DNA of 28,015 nucleotides, from positions 1-28,015 of the forward strand of contig CALTXP010000012.1 of assembly GCA_943913325.1 (NCBI GenBank). The letters run 5' to 3'. This document shows, in pieces, positions 16,153 through 24,201 of the stretch. Origin of the DNA: an uncultured Anaerococcus sp. GTDB lineage: Bacteria > Bacillota > Clostridia > Tissierellales > Peptoniphilaceae. Position 1 is the stretch's first letter. Each line of letters starts with the position of its first letter. The notes under the pieces are model-generated. The model saw only the letters and a program-made list of their open reading frames with translations. It was not told where the DNA came from and ran no database searches. The position numbers and the translations under genes were made by a program.

Positions 16153-16878
16153 ATGATTTATAACTATGATGGAAGTTTTGATGGGCTACTTACACTTATA
16201 TTCGTTAAATATAAGGAAATTGGTAAGTGTGAAATCAGTACACAAAGTAATCAGCTTGACTTTTTGGAAAGTGAATTTGTAGAAACTGACTTAGTGAAGG
16301 CAGAAAGAGTTATAAGTTCAATAAAGGCTAATATAGGTGAGGAATTTTTTGCTAACGTATTTAAAGTTTTTAAGTCAAATTTTGATAGAAGAGAAGAAGT
16401 TATTGCAATTACGACAAAATCTTGTCTTCTATATGGAAGAGTATACCTGGGATCATCCAAAAAATCGGCTGTCAAATTTAGAGAGATAGTAAAAAGTTTT
16501 AATCATGAAGTTCATTTTTACAAAGGTTTAACTAGATTTAGAGAAGTCCAAGAAGGATTTTTATTAGCAGAAATAGAACCGGATCATGATTTATTAATGC
16601 ATATAACTGATCATTTTTTAAAAAGAATGCCAGCAGAAAAATTTGTTATTTATGATAAAAATAGGAAAAAAGCTTCTATGTGTATAAGGGGAGCTTATGA
16701 AGAAGTAGAGGTTTTAGAAATGGATGCAATAGAAACAGATGAAGAAAAGATCTTTAAAGAAGCTTGGATTGGCTTTTATAACGCTATAGGCATAGATGAG
16801 AGAAAAAATTATAAGCTGATGGTAAGCAATATGCCAAAAAAGTATTGGAAATATCTACCTGAAAAAGGATCTTTATAG
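16153..16878 (+). CDS. TIGR03915-type putative DNA repair protein (DUF4130)
   Basis: The 241-residue product begins MIYNYDGSFDGLLTLIF, the typical start of the DUF4130/TIGR03915 family, and has about the family's usual length. It follows the radical-SAM gene by 2 nt and is certainly co-transcribed. In some bacteria this domain is fused to a uracil-DNA-glycosylase-like domain, which is the main reason the pair is linked with DNA repair. No glycosylase domain is fused here. A basic region with aromatic residues near the end (KYWKYLPEK) is also family-like. Biochemical function is not established. Confidence 0.82.
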   Translation: MIYNYDGSFDGLLTLIFVKYKEIGKCEISTQSNQLDFLESEFVETDLVKAERVISSIKANIGEEFFANVFKVFKSNFDRREEVIAITTKSCLLYGRVYLGSSKKSAVKFREIVKSFNHEVHFYKGLTRFREVQEGFLLAEIEPDHDLLMHITDHFLKRMPAEKFVIYDKNRKKASMCIRGAYEEVEVLEMDAIETDEEKIFKEAWIGFYNAIGIDERKNYKLMVSNMPKKYWKYLPEKGSL

Positions 16879-17062
16879 TAGCTTGGTATAAAGGATTAAT
16901 AGTAGTAAGAAGAAAAGAATGAGAGAACTTAATTATCTAATTTTTATACCTTTAATACTAATATGAAATTAAGCTTATTAATAGATTATGATATAAATAT
17001 TTTTTATGGAAGTGGATTATTTAAAATCTCCTTTTTCTTTAGCAAGATTTAACTACCTACTA

Positions 17063-17071
17063 TGTTATAAT
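17063..17071 (+). promoter_or_regulatory. Extended -10 promoter of the two-component operon
   Basis: TGT followed by TATAAT is a textbook extended -10; no good -35 is seen. Transcription would start near 17078. That makes the ATG at 17080 almost leaderless and supports the start at 17092, which has GGAGG between promoter and start codon. Confidence 0.6.
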
Positions 17072-17091
17072 AGGCTAAAATGGAGGATAAT

Positions 17092-17763
17092 ATGCGTGTT
17101 TTAGTTGTAGAAGACGATTTAGATTTAATAGATTTACTAGAAGAAGGCTTAACTATGTATGGCTACGCTGTTGATAAGGCCTATGATGGAGAAGAAGCTA
17201 TTGACATGGCTTATGTAGAAAGCTATGATGTTATAGTTTTGGATATAAACTTGCCTAAAAAGGATGGTTTTGAAGTCTTAGAGGAAGTGCGCAAGAATGA
17301 CCAAGAAGTTAATATAATTATGTTAACTGCAAGAAGTGATATAGATGATAGAGTCAAGGGACTAGATTATGGAGCTAATGATTATATGGTAAAGCCTTTT
17401 GATTTAAAAGAACTTGACGCTAGGATGCGCGCGCTTTTACGTCGTAAATCTGTTACTGAAGCGAATATCATAGAAGCTTGTGGTATGAAATTTGATACTA
17501 CCACACGTGAGGCTTATGTAGGAGATACAAAGCTTAATCTAACCCTTAAGGAGACGGGGATCTTAGAATATTTGTTTTTAAACCAAGAAAAGTATGTATC
17601 TAGTGAAGAACTTATAGATCATGTTTGGGATTCTAATGCTGATAGTTTTTCTAATTCTGTAAGAGTACATATGTCTTCGCTTAGAAAAAAGATTAAGGAA
17701 GTTAGTGGAGAAAATAAAATAGAAAATGTAATTGGTAAGGGCTATAGGATTTATGAAGAATGA
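17092..17763 (+). CDS. OmpR/PhoB-family response regulator
   Basis: The start at 17092 is chosen over an in-frame ATG 12 bases earlier because GGAGG lies just before it and the receiver domain begins there (MRVLVVEDD). The 223-residue product has an N-terminal receiver domain with acidic pocket Asp8/Asp9, phospho-acceptor Asp51 (VIVLDINLPKKDG) and the conserved Lys in MVKPFD. The C-terminal winged-helix DNA-binding domain includes LTLKETGILEYL and SVRVHMSSLRKKI. It overlaps the histidine kinase gene by 11 bases. Targets are likely to include the downstream redox genes 18913-20570, since they follow with no terminator. Confidence 0.95.
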   Translation: MRVLVVEDDLDLIDLLEEGLTMYGYAVDKAYDGEEAIDMAYVESYDVIVLDINLPKKDGFEVLEEVRKNDQEVNIIMLTARSDIDDRVKGLDYGANDYMVKPFDLKELDARMRALLRRKSVTEANIIEACGMKFDTTTREAYVGDTKLNLTLKETGILEYLFLNQEKYVSSEELIDHVWDSNADSFSNSVRVHMSSLRKKIKEVSGENKIENVIGKGYRIYEE

Positions 17764-18865
17764 TAAAGTCTATCAGTCTATAGTATTTAAGCTAATAGTG
17801 GCGGTTGTAATTATTTTTATAGCTATGCTTACTATTACAAATTACATGATAAATCAAAAACAAATTCAAATGACAGAGGAAATGCTATATCAAATAGAGC
17901 GCTATATGCCGGCATATAGGAATTCTGTAGTAGTAACGGTAAATAATGCTCATTTACAATCAACAGCTGACTTTAGGATATATTCATTTGTTGTAACAGG
18001 TCTTGTTATTGTAATTGGATCAATGATTTTTGCTTTAATAATATCAAAAATTTTAGCTCCTCTAAAAAATCTTCAGAAAAATATAGCAAAAATTGATATA
18101 GATAAACCAGAAACTTTTTCTGATAAGCTATTAGTAGAAGATGGATCAAGCGAGATTGTAGACTTATCTAAAAGTTTTAATAGCCTTATGGATAGGATCT
18201 ATAAGGATTACAGAAGACAAAAGGACTTTTCTGCAAATGTTGCCCATGAACTTAGGACACCTGTTGCCATAATGAAAGCCCAGGTAGATGTCTTTAAACG
18301 AAAGAATAACGATGAAGATGCACAGGATTTTGCTGAAAAAATAGATGATAATTTAGAGAAACTTAAAAATCTTATAGAGTCAGTTCTTATGTTTTCTAAA
18401 AGGCAGGATTTAAATATAAGTGAGGTTTGTGTAACATCTCTTATAGAAGAGATCTTATTTGATCTTGAAGATAGGATATCTAAGAAAAATATAAGAATTG
18501 ATTTTGAAAAGAATGATAGTCTATCTTTAAAAACGGATGATGTATTGTTGCAGAGGTTATTATTTAATATAATAGAAAATTCTATAAAATATAATATAAA
18601 CAATGGACTTGTAAAAATTAATATTAGAAAAGAAGAAAATAACTTAATTATAGAGATATCCGATACTGGTATAGGAATGAGCGCTGAGCAGAAGGAAAAG
18701 ATTTTTGATTTATTTTATCAAGCTGATAATTCCAGACACAAGGAAGGCTTTGGTATAGGCCTTGCCTTATCTAAACAAATAGCGGATACATTAGGAGCTA
18801 GGATAGTTGTAGAAGATAATCAAGCACAAGGAAGTAAGTTTTTATTAATATTTCCAAATTCTTAA
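17753..18865 (+). CDS. Membrane sensor histidine kinase
   Basis: The start ATG at 17753 overlaps the regulator's last codons, the usual translational coupling; a TTG further upstream in frame is less likely. The 370-residue product has two membrane segments (about 9-30 and 75-100) around a short outside loop of about 45 residues, then HAMP. The HisKA domain carries phospho-acceptor His165 (NVAHELRTP), and the ATPase domain shows N box (NIIENSIKYN), G1 (DTGIGM) and G2 (GFGIGLALSK) motifs. The sensor loop is too small for a ligand-binding domain and contains no Cys, so the stimulus may be sensed in the membrane or through a partner. Genes 48 nt downstream encode thiol/iron-sulfur proteins, so sensing of redox or envelope stress is a reasonable inference. 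Confidence 0.93.
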   Translation: MKNDKVYQSIVFKLIVAVVIIFIAMLTITNYMINQKQIQMTEEMLYQIERYMPAYRNSVVVTVNNAHLQSTADFRIYSFVVTGLVIVIGSMIFALIISKILAPLKNLQKNIAKIDIDKPETFSDKLLVEDGSSEIVDLSKSFNSLMDRIYKDYRRQKDFSANVAHELRTPVAIMKAQVDVFKRKNNDEDAQDFAEKIDDNLEKLKNLIESVLMFSKRQDLNISEVCVTSLIEEILFDLEDRISKKNIRIDFEKNDSLSLKTDDVLLQRLLFNIIENSIKYNINNGLVKINIRKEENNLIIEISDTGIGMSAEQKEKIFDLFYQADNSRHKEGFGIGLALSKQIADTLGARIVVEDNQAQGSKFLLIFPNS

Positions 18866-18912
18866 CATTAAATTAATATTTTATTTGCTATCATTATTTA
18901 TGAGGTAAAGAT

Positions 18913-19059
18913 ATGATAAAAAAGGATAAAAAATTAATTAGTGGAATAATACTAATGCTATCCCTAGTCTTTATGGTATATGGAGCATATAGGGGAGAGG
19001 TAAATTCTGTATTTACCAAAGCAATTAACTTGTGTTTGGAGTGTATAGGAATTGGATAA
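18913..19059 (+). CDS. 48-residue CXXC membrane protein (CD1871A-like)
   Basis: This small gene has GAGG upstream (18902-18905). Its product starts MIKKDKK, has one membrane segment (about residues 8-27), and ends with VNSVFTKAINLCLECIGIG. The C-terminal CLEC motif is a CxxC pair. The ending closely resembles what I recall of the family named CD1871A-type CXXC proteins in clostridia. By the positive-inside rule the N-terminus faces the cytoplasm and the CxxC lies outside or at the outer membrane face. Its stop overlaps the TTG start of the polyferredoxin-like gene by 8 bases, so the two are translationally coupled. Likely role: a thiol relay between the membrane iron-sulfur protein and the TlpA-like lipoprotein. 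That role is inferred from context only. Confidence 0.8.
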   Translation: MIKKDKKLISGIILMLSLVFMVYGAYRGEVNSVFTKAINLCLECIGIG

Positions 19060-19945
19060 GATAAGAAGTATATCAAGAAATAAAATTCAAGGCTTGGTAG
19101 CTTTATTATATAATTTACATATACCAAATTTTTTTAAGGGCAAAATTTATAATGGACCAACTAAAAAAGTTTGCTTAGCTGGGCTAAACTGTTACTCATG
19201 TCCAAGTGCGGCAGGCTCTTGCCCGATAGGATCCATGCAAGCTGTAATGGGGTCTAAAAAATACAGGTTTTCTTATTATGTATTTGGGATGATAGCATTT
19301 TTTGGTGTAATGATAGCAAGATTAATTTGTGGATTTTTGTGTCCTATGGGGTGGTTTCAAGATTTGCTTAATAAAATACCAACTAAGAAATTATCTACAA
19401 AAAAGTTGAAAGCACTTAGACTTATAAAATATATCATCTTATTTTCGCTAATTTTAGCTTTAAGTCTAGTTATGAGAGATAAATATGAAGTAATTCCACC
19501 CTACTTTTGTAAGTATATTTGTCCTCAAGGGATTATCCAGGGAGCTATTCCTTTAGCTATTAAAAATCCTTCCCTACGATTAGCTTTAGGAAAGTTATTT
19601 AATTTAAAACTTGGGATTTTGATAACTACTATTATACTATCTATAATATTTTATAGACCATTTTGTAAGTGGATTTGCCCGCTCGGTGCTTTTTATTCAT
19701 TTTTCAATAAATACTCCTTCTATCAAATAAAAGTGGATGAAAATAAGTGTATAGATTGTGGTAAATGTGCTAAAGTTTGTAAGATGGATGTAGATATAAG
19801 AAAAAATAGCGCTCACATGGAATGTATAAGGTGTCATGAATGTATAAAAGCTTGTCCTACAAAAGCCATATCTTCCTCTTTATTACAAAGGAGAGAAAAT
19901 GAAAAAGATAAACAAATGTTACTTACTAATCTTAGCGAGTCTTAG
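19052..19945 (+). CDS. Polyferredoxin-like membrane 4Fe-4S protein
   Basis: The frame opens with TTG at 19052, inside the stop region of the preceding small gene, and the product is 297 residues. It resembles NapH/NosR/RdxA-type membrane ferredoxins. An N-terminal Cys-rich segment (CLAGLNCYSCPSAAGSCP) comes first, then about four membrane helices carrying CGFLCP, CKYICPQG and CKWICPLG motifs. A C-terminal cytoplasmic ferredoxin domain has two 4Fe-4S motifs (CIDCGKCAKVC and CIRCHECIKACP). Such proteins carry electrons from the cytoplasm across the membrane to an outside partner. It overlaps the TlpA-like gene by 47 bases. The neighbours suggest that thiols of the lipoprotein, directly or through the small CXXC protein, are the acceptors. 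The partner assignment is inference. Confidence 0.85.
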   Translation: MDKIRSISRNKIQGLVALLYNLHIPNFFKGKIYNGPTKKVCLAGLNCYSCPSAAGSCPIGSMQAVMGSKKYRFSYYVFGMIAFFGVMIARLICGFLCPMGWFQDLLNKIPTKKLSTKKLKALRLIKYIILFSLILALSLVMRDKYEVIPPYFCKYICPQGIIQGAIPLAIKNPSLRLALGKLFNLKLGILITTIILSIIFYRPFCKWICPLGAFYSFFNKYSFYQIKVDENKCIDCGKCAKVCKMDVDIRKNSAHMECIRCHECIKACPTKAISSSLLQRRENEKDKQMLLTNLSES

Positions 19946-20570
19946 TCTTGCTGCTTGTAATAACCAAAATGTAGATAGACCATCAGATAATGGTACAACA
20001 ACTAAAGCTGAGAGTAAAAAGGAAGTATCAGAAGAAAAATCTGATTTGAAAGAAACTTCGGAAGAAAAAGAAAGTACTGAGTCAAGTGAAAAATCAAGCA
20101 CTAATAAAAAGCTTCCAGTATTTACATCTAAAGATCAAGATGGGAACCCATTTTCAAATGATGATATAGCTAAAAATGATGCAACTGTAATAAATCTATG
20201 GTTTACAGGATGCTCAGCATGCATAGAAGAAATGGATGAAATGAATGATATAGCAGATGAGATTAAAAAAGAAGATGGAGTTGATTTTGTATCTATGTGT
20301 ACAGATGTAAACTACGATGATTCTACAAAAGAAGCTTATGACAGAATTATGAAAGAGAAAAATCCTACATATAAGGCCCTTGCTGTAGACTATGAAGGAG
20401 ATATGAAGGATTACTTGGAAGGAATTTTTGTATATCCAACTACAATAGTAGTAGATAAAAATGGAAAAGTTATAGGAGATCCTGTAGAAGGAACCCTAAT
20501 TCCACAGGAACAAAAAGATAAGCTAAAAGAAAATATAAATAAAGCAATAGAAAGCTCAAAAGCATCTTAA
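19899..20570 (+). CDS. TlpA/ResA-like thioredoxin-fold lipoprotein
   Basis: The 223-residue product has lipobox SLAAC (lipidated Cys20), an acidic Ser/Glu/Lys-rich spacer to about residue 70, and a thioredoxin-fold domain with active-site Cys105-Ser-Ala-Cys108 (WFTGCSACIEEM). The cis-proline segment YPTTIVVDKNG is present. This is the layout of TlpA/ResA-type extracytoplasmic thiol-disulfide oxidoreductases. AAAGGAGA lies before the start, inside the end of the preceding gene. No CcdA or DsbD gene is visible, so the upstream membrane iron-sulfur protein is the natural candidate for supplying its electrons. A terminator follows, closing the operon that begins at the response regulator. Confidence 0.9.
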   Translation: MKKINKCYLLILASLSLAACNNQNVDRPSDNGTTTKAESKKEVSEEKSDLKETSEEKESTESSEKSSTNKKLPVFTSKDQDGNPFSNDDIAKNDATVINLWFTGCSACIEEMDEMNDIADEIKKEDGVDFVSMCTDVNYDDSTKEAYDRIMKEKNPTYKALAVDYEGDMKDYLEGIFVYPTTIVVDKNGKVIGDPVEGTLIPQEQKDKLKENINKAIESSKAS

Positions 20571-20586
20571 AATGGATGCTTTTTTT
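20558..20586 (+). terminator. Terminator of the redox operon
   Basis: AAAAGCATC-type left arm (20557-20566) overlaps the end of the TlpA-like gene and pairs with GATGCTTTT, which continues into a T-run. The stop codon lies in the loop. Confidence 0.8.
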
Positions 20587-20665
20587 GAATTTAAAAATTA
20601 TTTCATAGTGTTTGGGTATAAAACATAAATAAATGTTATATAAAATAAAAGAGTGAAAGGATACT

Positions 20666-21373
20666 ATGAGAAATAAGAAAATTTTAGCAGCATCATTATC
20701 ATTAGGACTAGTTTTTTTAGGAGCAAATAAAGCTTATGCAGAAAAAGAGTACATTGAAAAAGCAGATATAAATGTACTTTCAATCTCAAGGGTAGATCAA
20801 GAATCGAAAGAAGATTTGAACAAAGAGGATGTAGAAGATAATAGTATAGAAACAAACCCTAAATCTATTTTATCTAGCACTCAAGTGCTCAAAGCTAGTA
20901 GATCTATAGATGAAGATGACAAAAACAACAAGTCAGACTCTAAGGATAAGTACAAAGAAAATAATGAAGAAAAGAATCCAATTGAAATTGAAAAACCAGT
21001 GACAGATGATAGTAAAGATCAAGAAAATAAACCAGAAAGCGAAACAAAAGAAGATCCAACAAAGGATGATAGCAATGAAAGTAAAGAGCATGTAATTATA
21101 GATAAAGAAAGTTCTGATGATAACAAAGGAAATAAAAATTCTTCTAATATGGCTGATGTAAATGAAAGTGATCTAACAAATGGAACAAAAGATCAAGCTT
21201 ACCCAAAAGGAACAACAATAGAAATAAAAAAAGTTTCTAATGTTAATAAGAAAGTAAACAAAAACAACACAGAAGCTGGTTATAATCCTAAAACTGGTAT
21301 TTTTACATCAAGTTCAGTATTTGAAATACTTATAGCAGCAAGTGCAGTCTATAGCAGTAGTAAAAGAAGATAA
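20666..21373 (+). CDS. Acidic surface protein with NPKTG sorting-like tail
   Basis: The 235-residue product has a signal peptide (MRNKKILAASLSLGLVFLGA to AYA). A long low-complexity central part is rich in Asp, Glu, Lys, Asn and Ser, with no recognisable domain. The C-terminus reads YNPKTGIFTSSSVFEILIAA, then SAVYSSSKRR: a short motif, a hydrophobic stretch and a positively charged tail, the classic three-part layout of a sortase substrate. The motif NPKTG departs from LPxTG; variants of this kind occur in anaerobic cocci. The hydrophobic stretch is short and serine-rich, so sorting is likely but not certain. The gene has its own terminator. Function unknown; a wall-anchored stalk or spacer is the simplest reading. 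Confidence 0.75.
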   Translation: MRNKKILAASLSLGLVFLGANKAYAEKEYIEKADINVLSISRVDQESKEDLNKEDVEDNSIETNPKSILSSTQVLKASRSIDEDDKNNKSDSKDKYKENNEEKNPIEIEKPVTDDSKDQENKPESETKEDPTKDDSNESKEHVIIDKESSDDNKGNKNSSNMADVNESDLTNGTKDQAYPKGTTIEIKKVSNVNKKVNKNNTEAGYNPKTGIFTSSSVFEILIAASAVYSSSKRR

Positions 21374-21382
21374 AAAGTTACT

Positions 21383-21405
21383 AAATACTTATTTAAGTAT
21401 TTTTT
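21383..21405 (+). terminator. Terminator after the NPKTG surface-protein gene
   Basis: AAATACTT and AAGTATTT pair perfectly around four bases and continue into TTT just downstream of the stop codon. Confidence 0.7.
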
Positions 21406-21462
21406 GTAAAAAATATATGCTTACTATCAATTTAGGCTAAGTGTGTAATATGAGAGGTAAAT

Positions 21463-21915
21463 ATGTATTTTGAGGACTATAAAATTGGTCAAATTTTTGA
21501 TAAGGAGATAGAATCTTTATCCTTTAGTGAATGTGAACTTATAGAATATGCTAAAAAATATGATCCTAGACCAATCCATATAGATAAAGAAGTCGCAAGA
21601 AAATCACGATTTGGTAAAATAATAGCATCAGGTTCTTTTGCAAATATGGCTTTTTGGGCTCAATGGGTGAAAACTGGGATAGATGCTGGCGGAGTTGTGG
21701 CAGGTGTCAGTGTAGATAAGGCAGAGTGGTTAAAGCCAATTTACCCTGATATACTTTATGATATTAAGGTAGAGATAGTAGATAAAAAGGTACGAAGAAA
21801 AGGAAAAGATGGTTTTGTAAGCCAAAAGATGATGGTTTATAATCCTAAAGGAGAACTTTGCCTAACATACACTGCTAGTGCTCTAGTTAACTTTAAAAAT
21901 AAAAAAGATAGTTAA
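21463..21915 (+). CDS. MaoC-family hydratase/dehydratase
   Basis: The 150-residue product has the single hot-dog fold layout of MaoC-type (R)-specific hydratases. The catalytic motif YDPRPIHID gives Asp34 and His39, a GKIIASGSFANMAF segment follows the usual hot-dog helix, and a GVSVDKAEWLKPIYPDILY region matches the family's substrate-channel strand. Such enzymes hydrate or dehydrate acyl-thioester double bonds; the acyl group cannot be read from sequence. GAGAGG precedes the start. The gene stands alone between the surface-protein terminator and a 300-base gap, so context does not help. Length is typical for the family. Confidence 0.87.
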   Translation: MYFEDYKIGQIFDKEIESLSFSECELIEYAKKYDPRPIHIDKEVARKSRFGKIIASGSFANMAFWAQWVKTGIDAGGVVAGVSVDKAEWLKPIYPDILYDIKVEIVDKKVRRKGKDGFVSQKMMVYNPKGELCLTYTASALVNFKNKKDS

Positions 21916-22154
21916 TTAGTATTTGTTACTAGTAAGGTCATAAATTTTTCTGCTAAGCGAGTTTTTAACTATTTTAAATAAATATAATAGCAAATAATTT
22001 TATACTTCTTAAAGTTAATGGACTAAAATATGTTATTTATTTAAGTCTAAATTTTAAAATATAAGTTATAATTTAGTCATAATTTAACAAAATATCAAGT
22101 ATATGTGTAGATCATGGGATTTTTTTAAAAAGTATTTCTTTTTTTTATAAAGTA
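21916..22154. other. Non-coding stretch before the transporter gene
   Basis: No coding region and no convincing terminator for the MaoC gene is visible. The right end, with T-runs, leads into the promoter of the transporter. I saw no riboswitch fold I could name. Confidence 0.45.
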
Positions 22155-22163
22155 TGATACAAT
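22155..22163 (+). promoter_or_regulatory. Extended -10 promoter of the serine-use cluster
   Basis: TGA followed by TACAAT lies 50 bp before the transporter start; no strong -35 is present 17 bp upstream. Confidence 0.5.
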
Positions 22164-22212
22164 CATTATTGCAAAGGTTTACATATAACTTTTAATTTAA
22201 GGAGAAAAATTT

Positions 22213-23448
22213 ATGGCAAGTTCGAAGAAGAAGATCGGATTAGTTCCTAAAATGCTTGTAGCAATTCTTTTAGGTGTACTAGCTGGTAGATATATGCCAC
22301 AATGGTTTATCAGAATTGCAATCACATTTTCAAGTATTTTCGGATCATTTTTAGCATTTATTATTCCTCTAATGATCTTAGCTTTTGTAACAAAAGGTAT
22401 ATCAGATCTAGGGGATGGTGCAGGGAAACTTTTAGGTGTTACGGTTTTAATAGCATATATATCAACTCTAATTGGTGGTAGTTTATCTTATGTTATGGCT
22501 AAGAACATATTCCCTAAATTTATTACACAAGAGCAAATAAACTCTATAGTAGCGACAGAAGGTTCAGATCTTGAACCATTTTTTGAAGTTCCTATCAAAC
22601 CATTTTTTGATGTAACAAGTGCTTTGGTATTTGCATTTATGATGGGAATTTGTATATCTTGGTTAAGAAAAAATGGAAATGGGAATGTACTATATAATGC
22701 ATTTAGTGAATTTAACGCAATTATTACTCAAGTATTAGCAAAAGCAATAGTACCACTTTTACCATTCTTTATTTTTGGTAACTTTTCAGAGATGAGCTAT
22801 AATGGTTCTGTATTTGCAGTACTTAATATATTCTGGAGAATATTTATTTGTATTATTGTTCTCCACTTACTATATGTAACATTGATGTTTGTCATATCTG
22901 GTTCATATACTGGTAAGAATCCTTTTGCTATGATTAAAAATGAGGTAAAAGGATATATGACAGCTGTAGGTACTCAATCATCAGCTGCAACAATACCAGT
23001 AAATTTAGAGTGTGCAGAAAATAACGGAGTTAGCCGTGAGATAGCCGATTTCGTAGTTCCTCTTGGAGCAACAGTTCATATGCCAGGCTCTATGATTACA
23101 ATTACAGGATGTACATTTACTATTCTTTACATGCATAATATGCCTCATTCATTTGGTATGATGTTATCACTTATAGCTACTCTAGGAGTTGCTATGGTTG
23201 CAGCACCAGGTGCTCCAGGTGGAGCTGTTATGAGTGCTCTTCCATTTATGCCAATGGTAGGTATAGCTCCAGAATCAGCTATGGCAAGTTTATTAATTTC
23301 GCTTTACTTAACCCAAGATTCATTTGGTACAGCAGCTAATATCTCAGGTGATGTGGCTCTTGCTAATGCAGTAGATAAAATATATAATAAAAAAATAAAG
23401 GGTGACAAAAATTGGAAACCAATGCCAGTAAATTCTAATGCGAAATAA
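22213..23448 (+). CDS. DAACS-family sodium-coupled transporter, probably for serine or another neutral amino acid
   Basis: The 411-residue product has the fold signature of the glutamate/neutral amino acid symporter family. Multiple membrane segments lead to the hairpin-1 motif QSSAATIPV, a TM7 segment GATVHMPGSMITITG in place of NMDGT, hairpin-2 APGAPGGAVMSALPFM, and TM8 QDSFGTAANISGD. In the archaeal homologue GltPh, TM8 Asp394, Arg397 and Asn401 bind substrate; here the equivalents are Asp369, Gly372 and Asn376. Loss of the Arg that pairs with the substrate's side-chain carboxylate argues against aspartate or glutamate and for a small neutral substrate, as in ASCT-type members. The next two genes encode L-serine dehydratase, so serine uptake is the best guess. 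AAGGAG precedes the start. Confidence 0.87.
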   Translation: MASSKKKIGLVPKMLVAILLGVLAGRYMPQWFIRIAITFSSIFGSFLAFIIPLMILAFVTKGISDLGDGAGKLLGVTVLIAYISTLIGGSLSYVMAKNIFPKFITQEQINSIVATEGSDLEPFFEVPIKPFFDVTSALVFAFMMGICISWLRKNGNGNVLYNAFSEFNAIITQVLAKAIVPLLPFFIFGNFSEMSYNGSVFAVLNIFWRIFICIIVLHLLYVTLMFVISGSYTGKNPFAMIKNEVKGYMTAVGTQSSAATIPVNLECAENNGVSREIADFVVPLGATVHMPGSMITITGCTFTILYMHNMPHSFGMMLSLIATLGVAMVAAPGAPGGAVMSALPFMPMVGIAPESAMASLLISLYLTQDSFGTAANISGDVALANAVDKIYNKKIKGDKNWKPMPVNSNAK

Positions 23449-23477
23449 TACTGGTTTAGCCTTTGCAAAATAAAATT

Positions 23478-23507
23478 AAGGTAGCAATTATGCTACCTTT
23501 CTCTTTG
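23478..23507 (+). terminator. Hairpin between transporter and serine dehydratase genes
   Basis: AAGGTAGCA and TGCTACCTT pair perfectly around ATTA, followed by a broken T-run. It may partly terminate transcription and lower dehydratase expression relative to the transporter, or protect the transporter mRNA end. Confidence 0.5.
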
Positions 23508-23529
23508 TAAAAGAAAAAAGGAGATTATA

Positions 23530-24192
23530 ATGGCAGTTAATGCTTCTATTTTTGATATAATAGGTCCAGTAATGGTTGGACCAAGTAGCTCCCATACAGC
23601 AGGAGCTTGCAAAATTGCTAATGTAGCACAGAAAATGGTAGATCCAGGATTTAATGAAGTGGACTTTTATTTACATGGATCTTTCGCAAAAACTTATAAG
23701 GGACATGGGACAAATAGGGCCTTAGTAGGTGGCGTACTAGGTTTTGGTCCAGAAGATGATAGGATTATAAACGCGTTTGAGTATGCTAAGATAAAGGGAA
23801 TAAACTATAAATTTATTGAAACAGATCTTGGAGAAGTGCATCCAAACACTGTTAGGATGATATTTAAGTATCCTGATGATAGAGCACCTATAGATATTCA
23901 AGGATCATCTATAGGTGGTGGGGCTATAGTTATTAATAGAATCTATGGTAATCCTATAGAATATTATGCTAAAAGACCAACTTTATTTATGGCTTATGGT
24001 GAACAAAAAGGCGTTATAGCTTTCGTATCAGGCATACTTTATAATGATGGTTATAATATACATGAGATGAAGACTATAAAAGATGGGGATAATGTAATGC
24101 TAGTTTGTGAGCTAGATGAACCATTAAGAGATGATATTTTTGAAAAAATTAAAGCAGGTAAAGATTTTAACTTTATCAAGTATATAGGTTAG
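23530..24192 (+). CDS. sdaAB: L-serine dehydratase, iron-sulfur-dependent, beta subunit
   Basis: The 220-residue product starts with SIFDIIGPVMVGPSSSHTAGA, the hallmark of the beta subunit of the oxygen-sensitive 4Fe-4S L-serine ammonia-lyase. It ends with an ACT-like regulatory domain (VIAFVSGILYNDGYNIHEMK). With the alpha subunit it converts L-serine to pyruvate and ammonia in the cytoplasm. AAAAGGAG lies before the start. The alpha subunit gene starts 10 nt after the stop, so they form one operon. Length is typical for the split two-subunit form found in Bacillota. Confidence 0.95.
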   Translation: MAVNASIFDIIGPVMVGPSSSHTAGACKIANVAQKMVDPGFNEVDFYLHGSFAKTYKGHGTNRALVGGVLGFGPEDDRIINAFEYAKIKGINYKFIETDLGEVHPNTVRMIFKYPDDRAPIDIQGSSIGGGAIVINRIYGNPIEYYAKRPTLFMAYGEQKGVIAFVSGILYNDGYNIHEMKTIKDGDNVMLVCELDEPLRDDIFEKIKAGKDFNFIKYIG

Positions 24193-24201
24193 GAAGATAT
24201 T

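Noticed and set aside
17080..17091. Earlier start of the response regulator
   Set aside because: It overlaps the ribosome binding site and would be nearly leaderless given the extended -10 at 17063-17071.
18208..18603. Minus-strand frame of 131 codons within the histidine kinase gene
   Set aside because: It is antisense to the conserved HisKA/ATPase region and has no homology or ribosome binding site.
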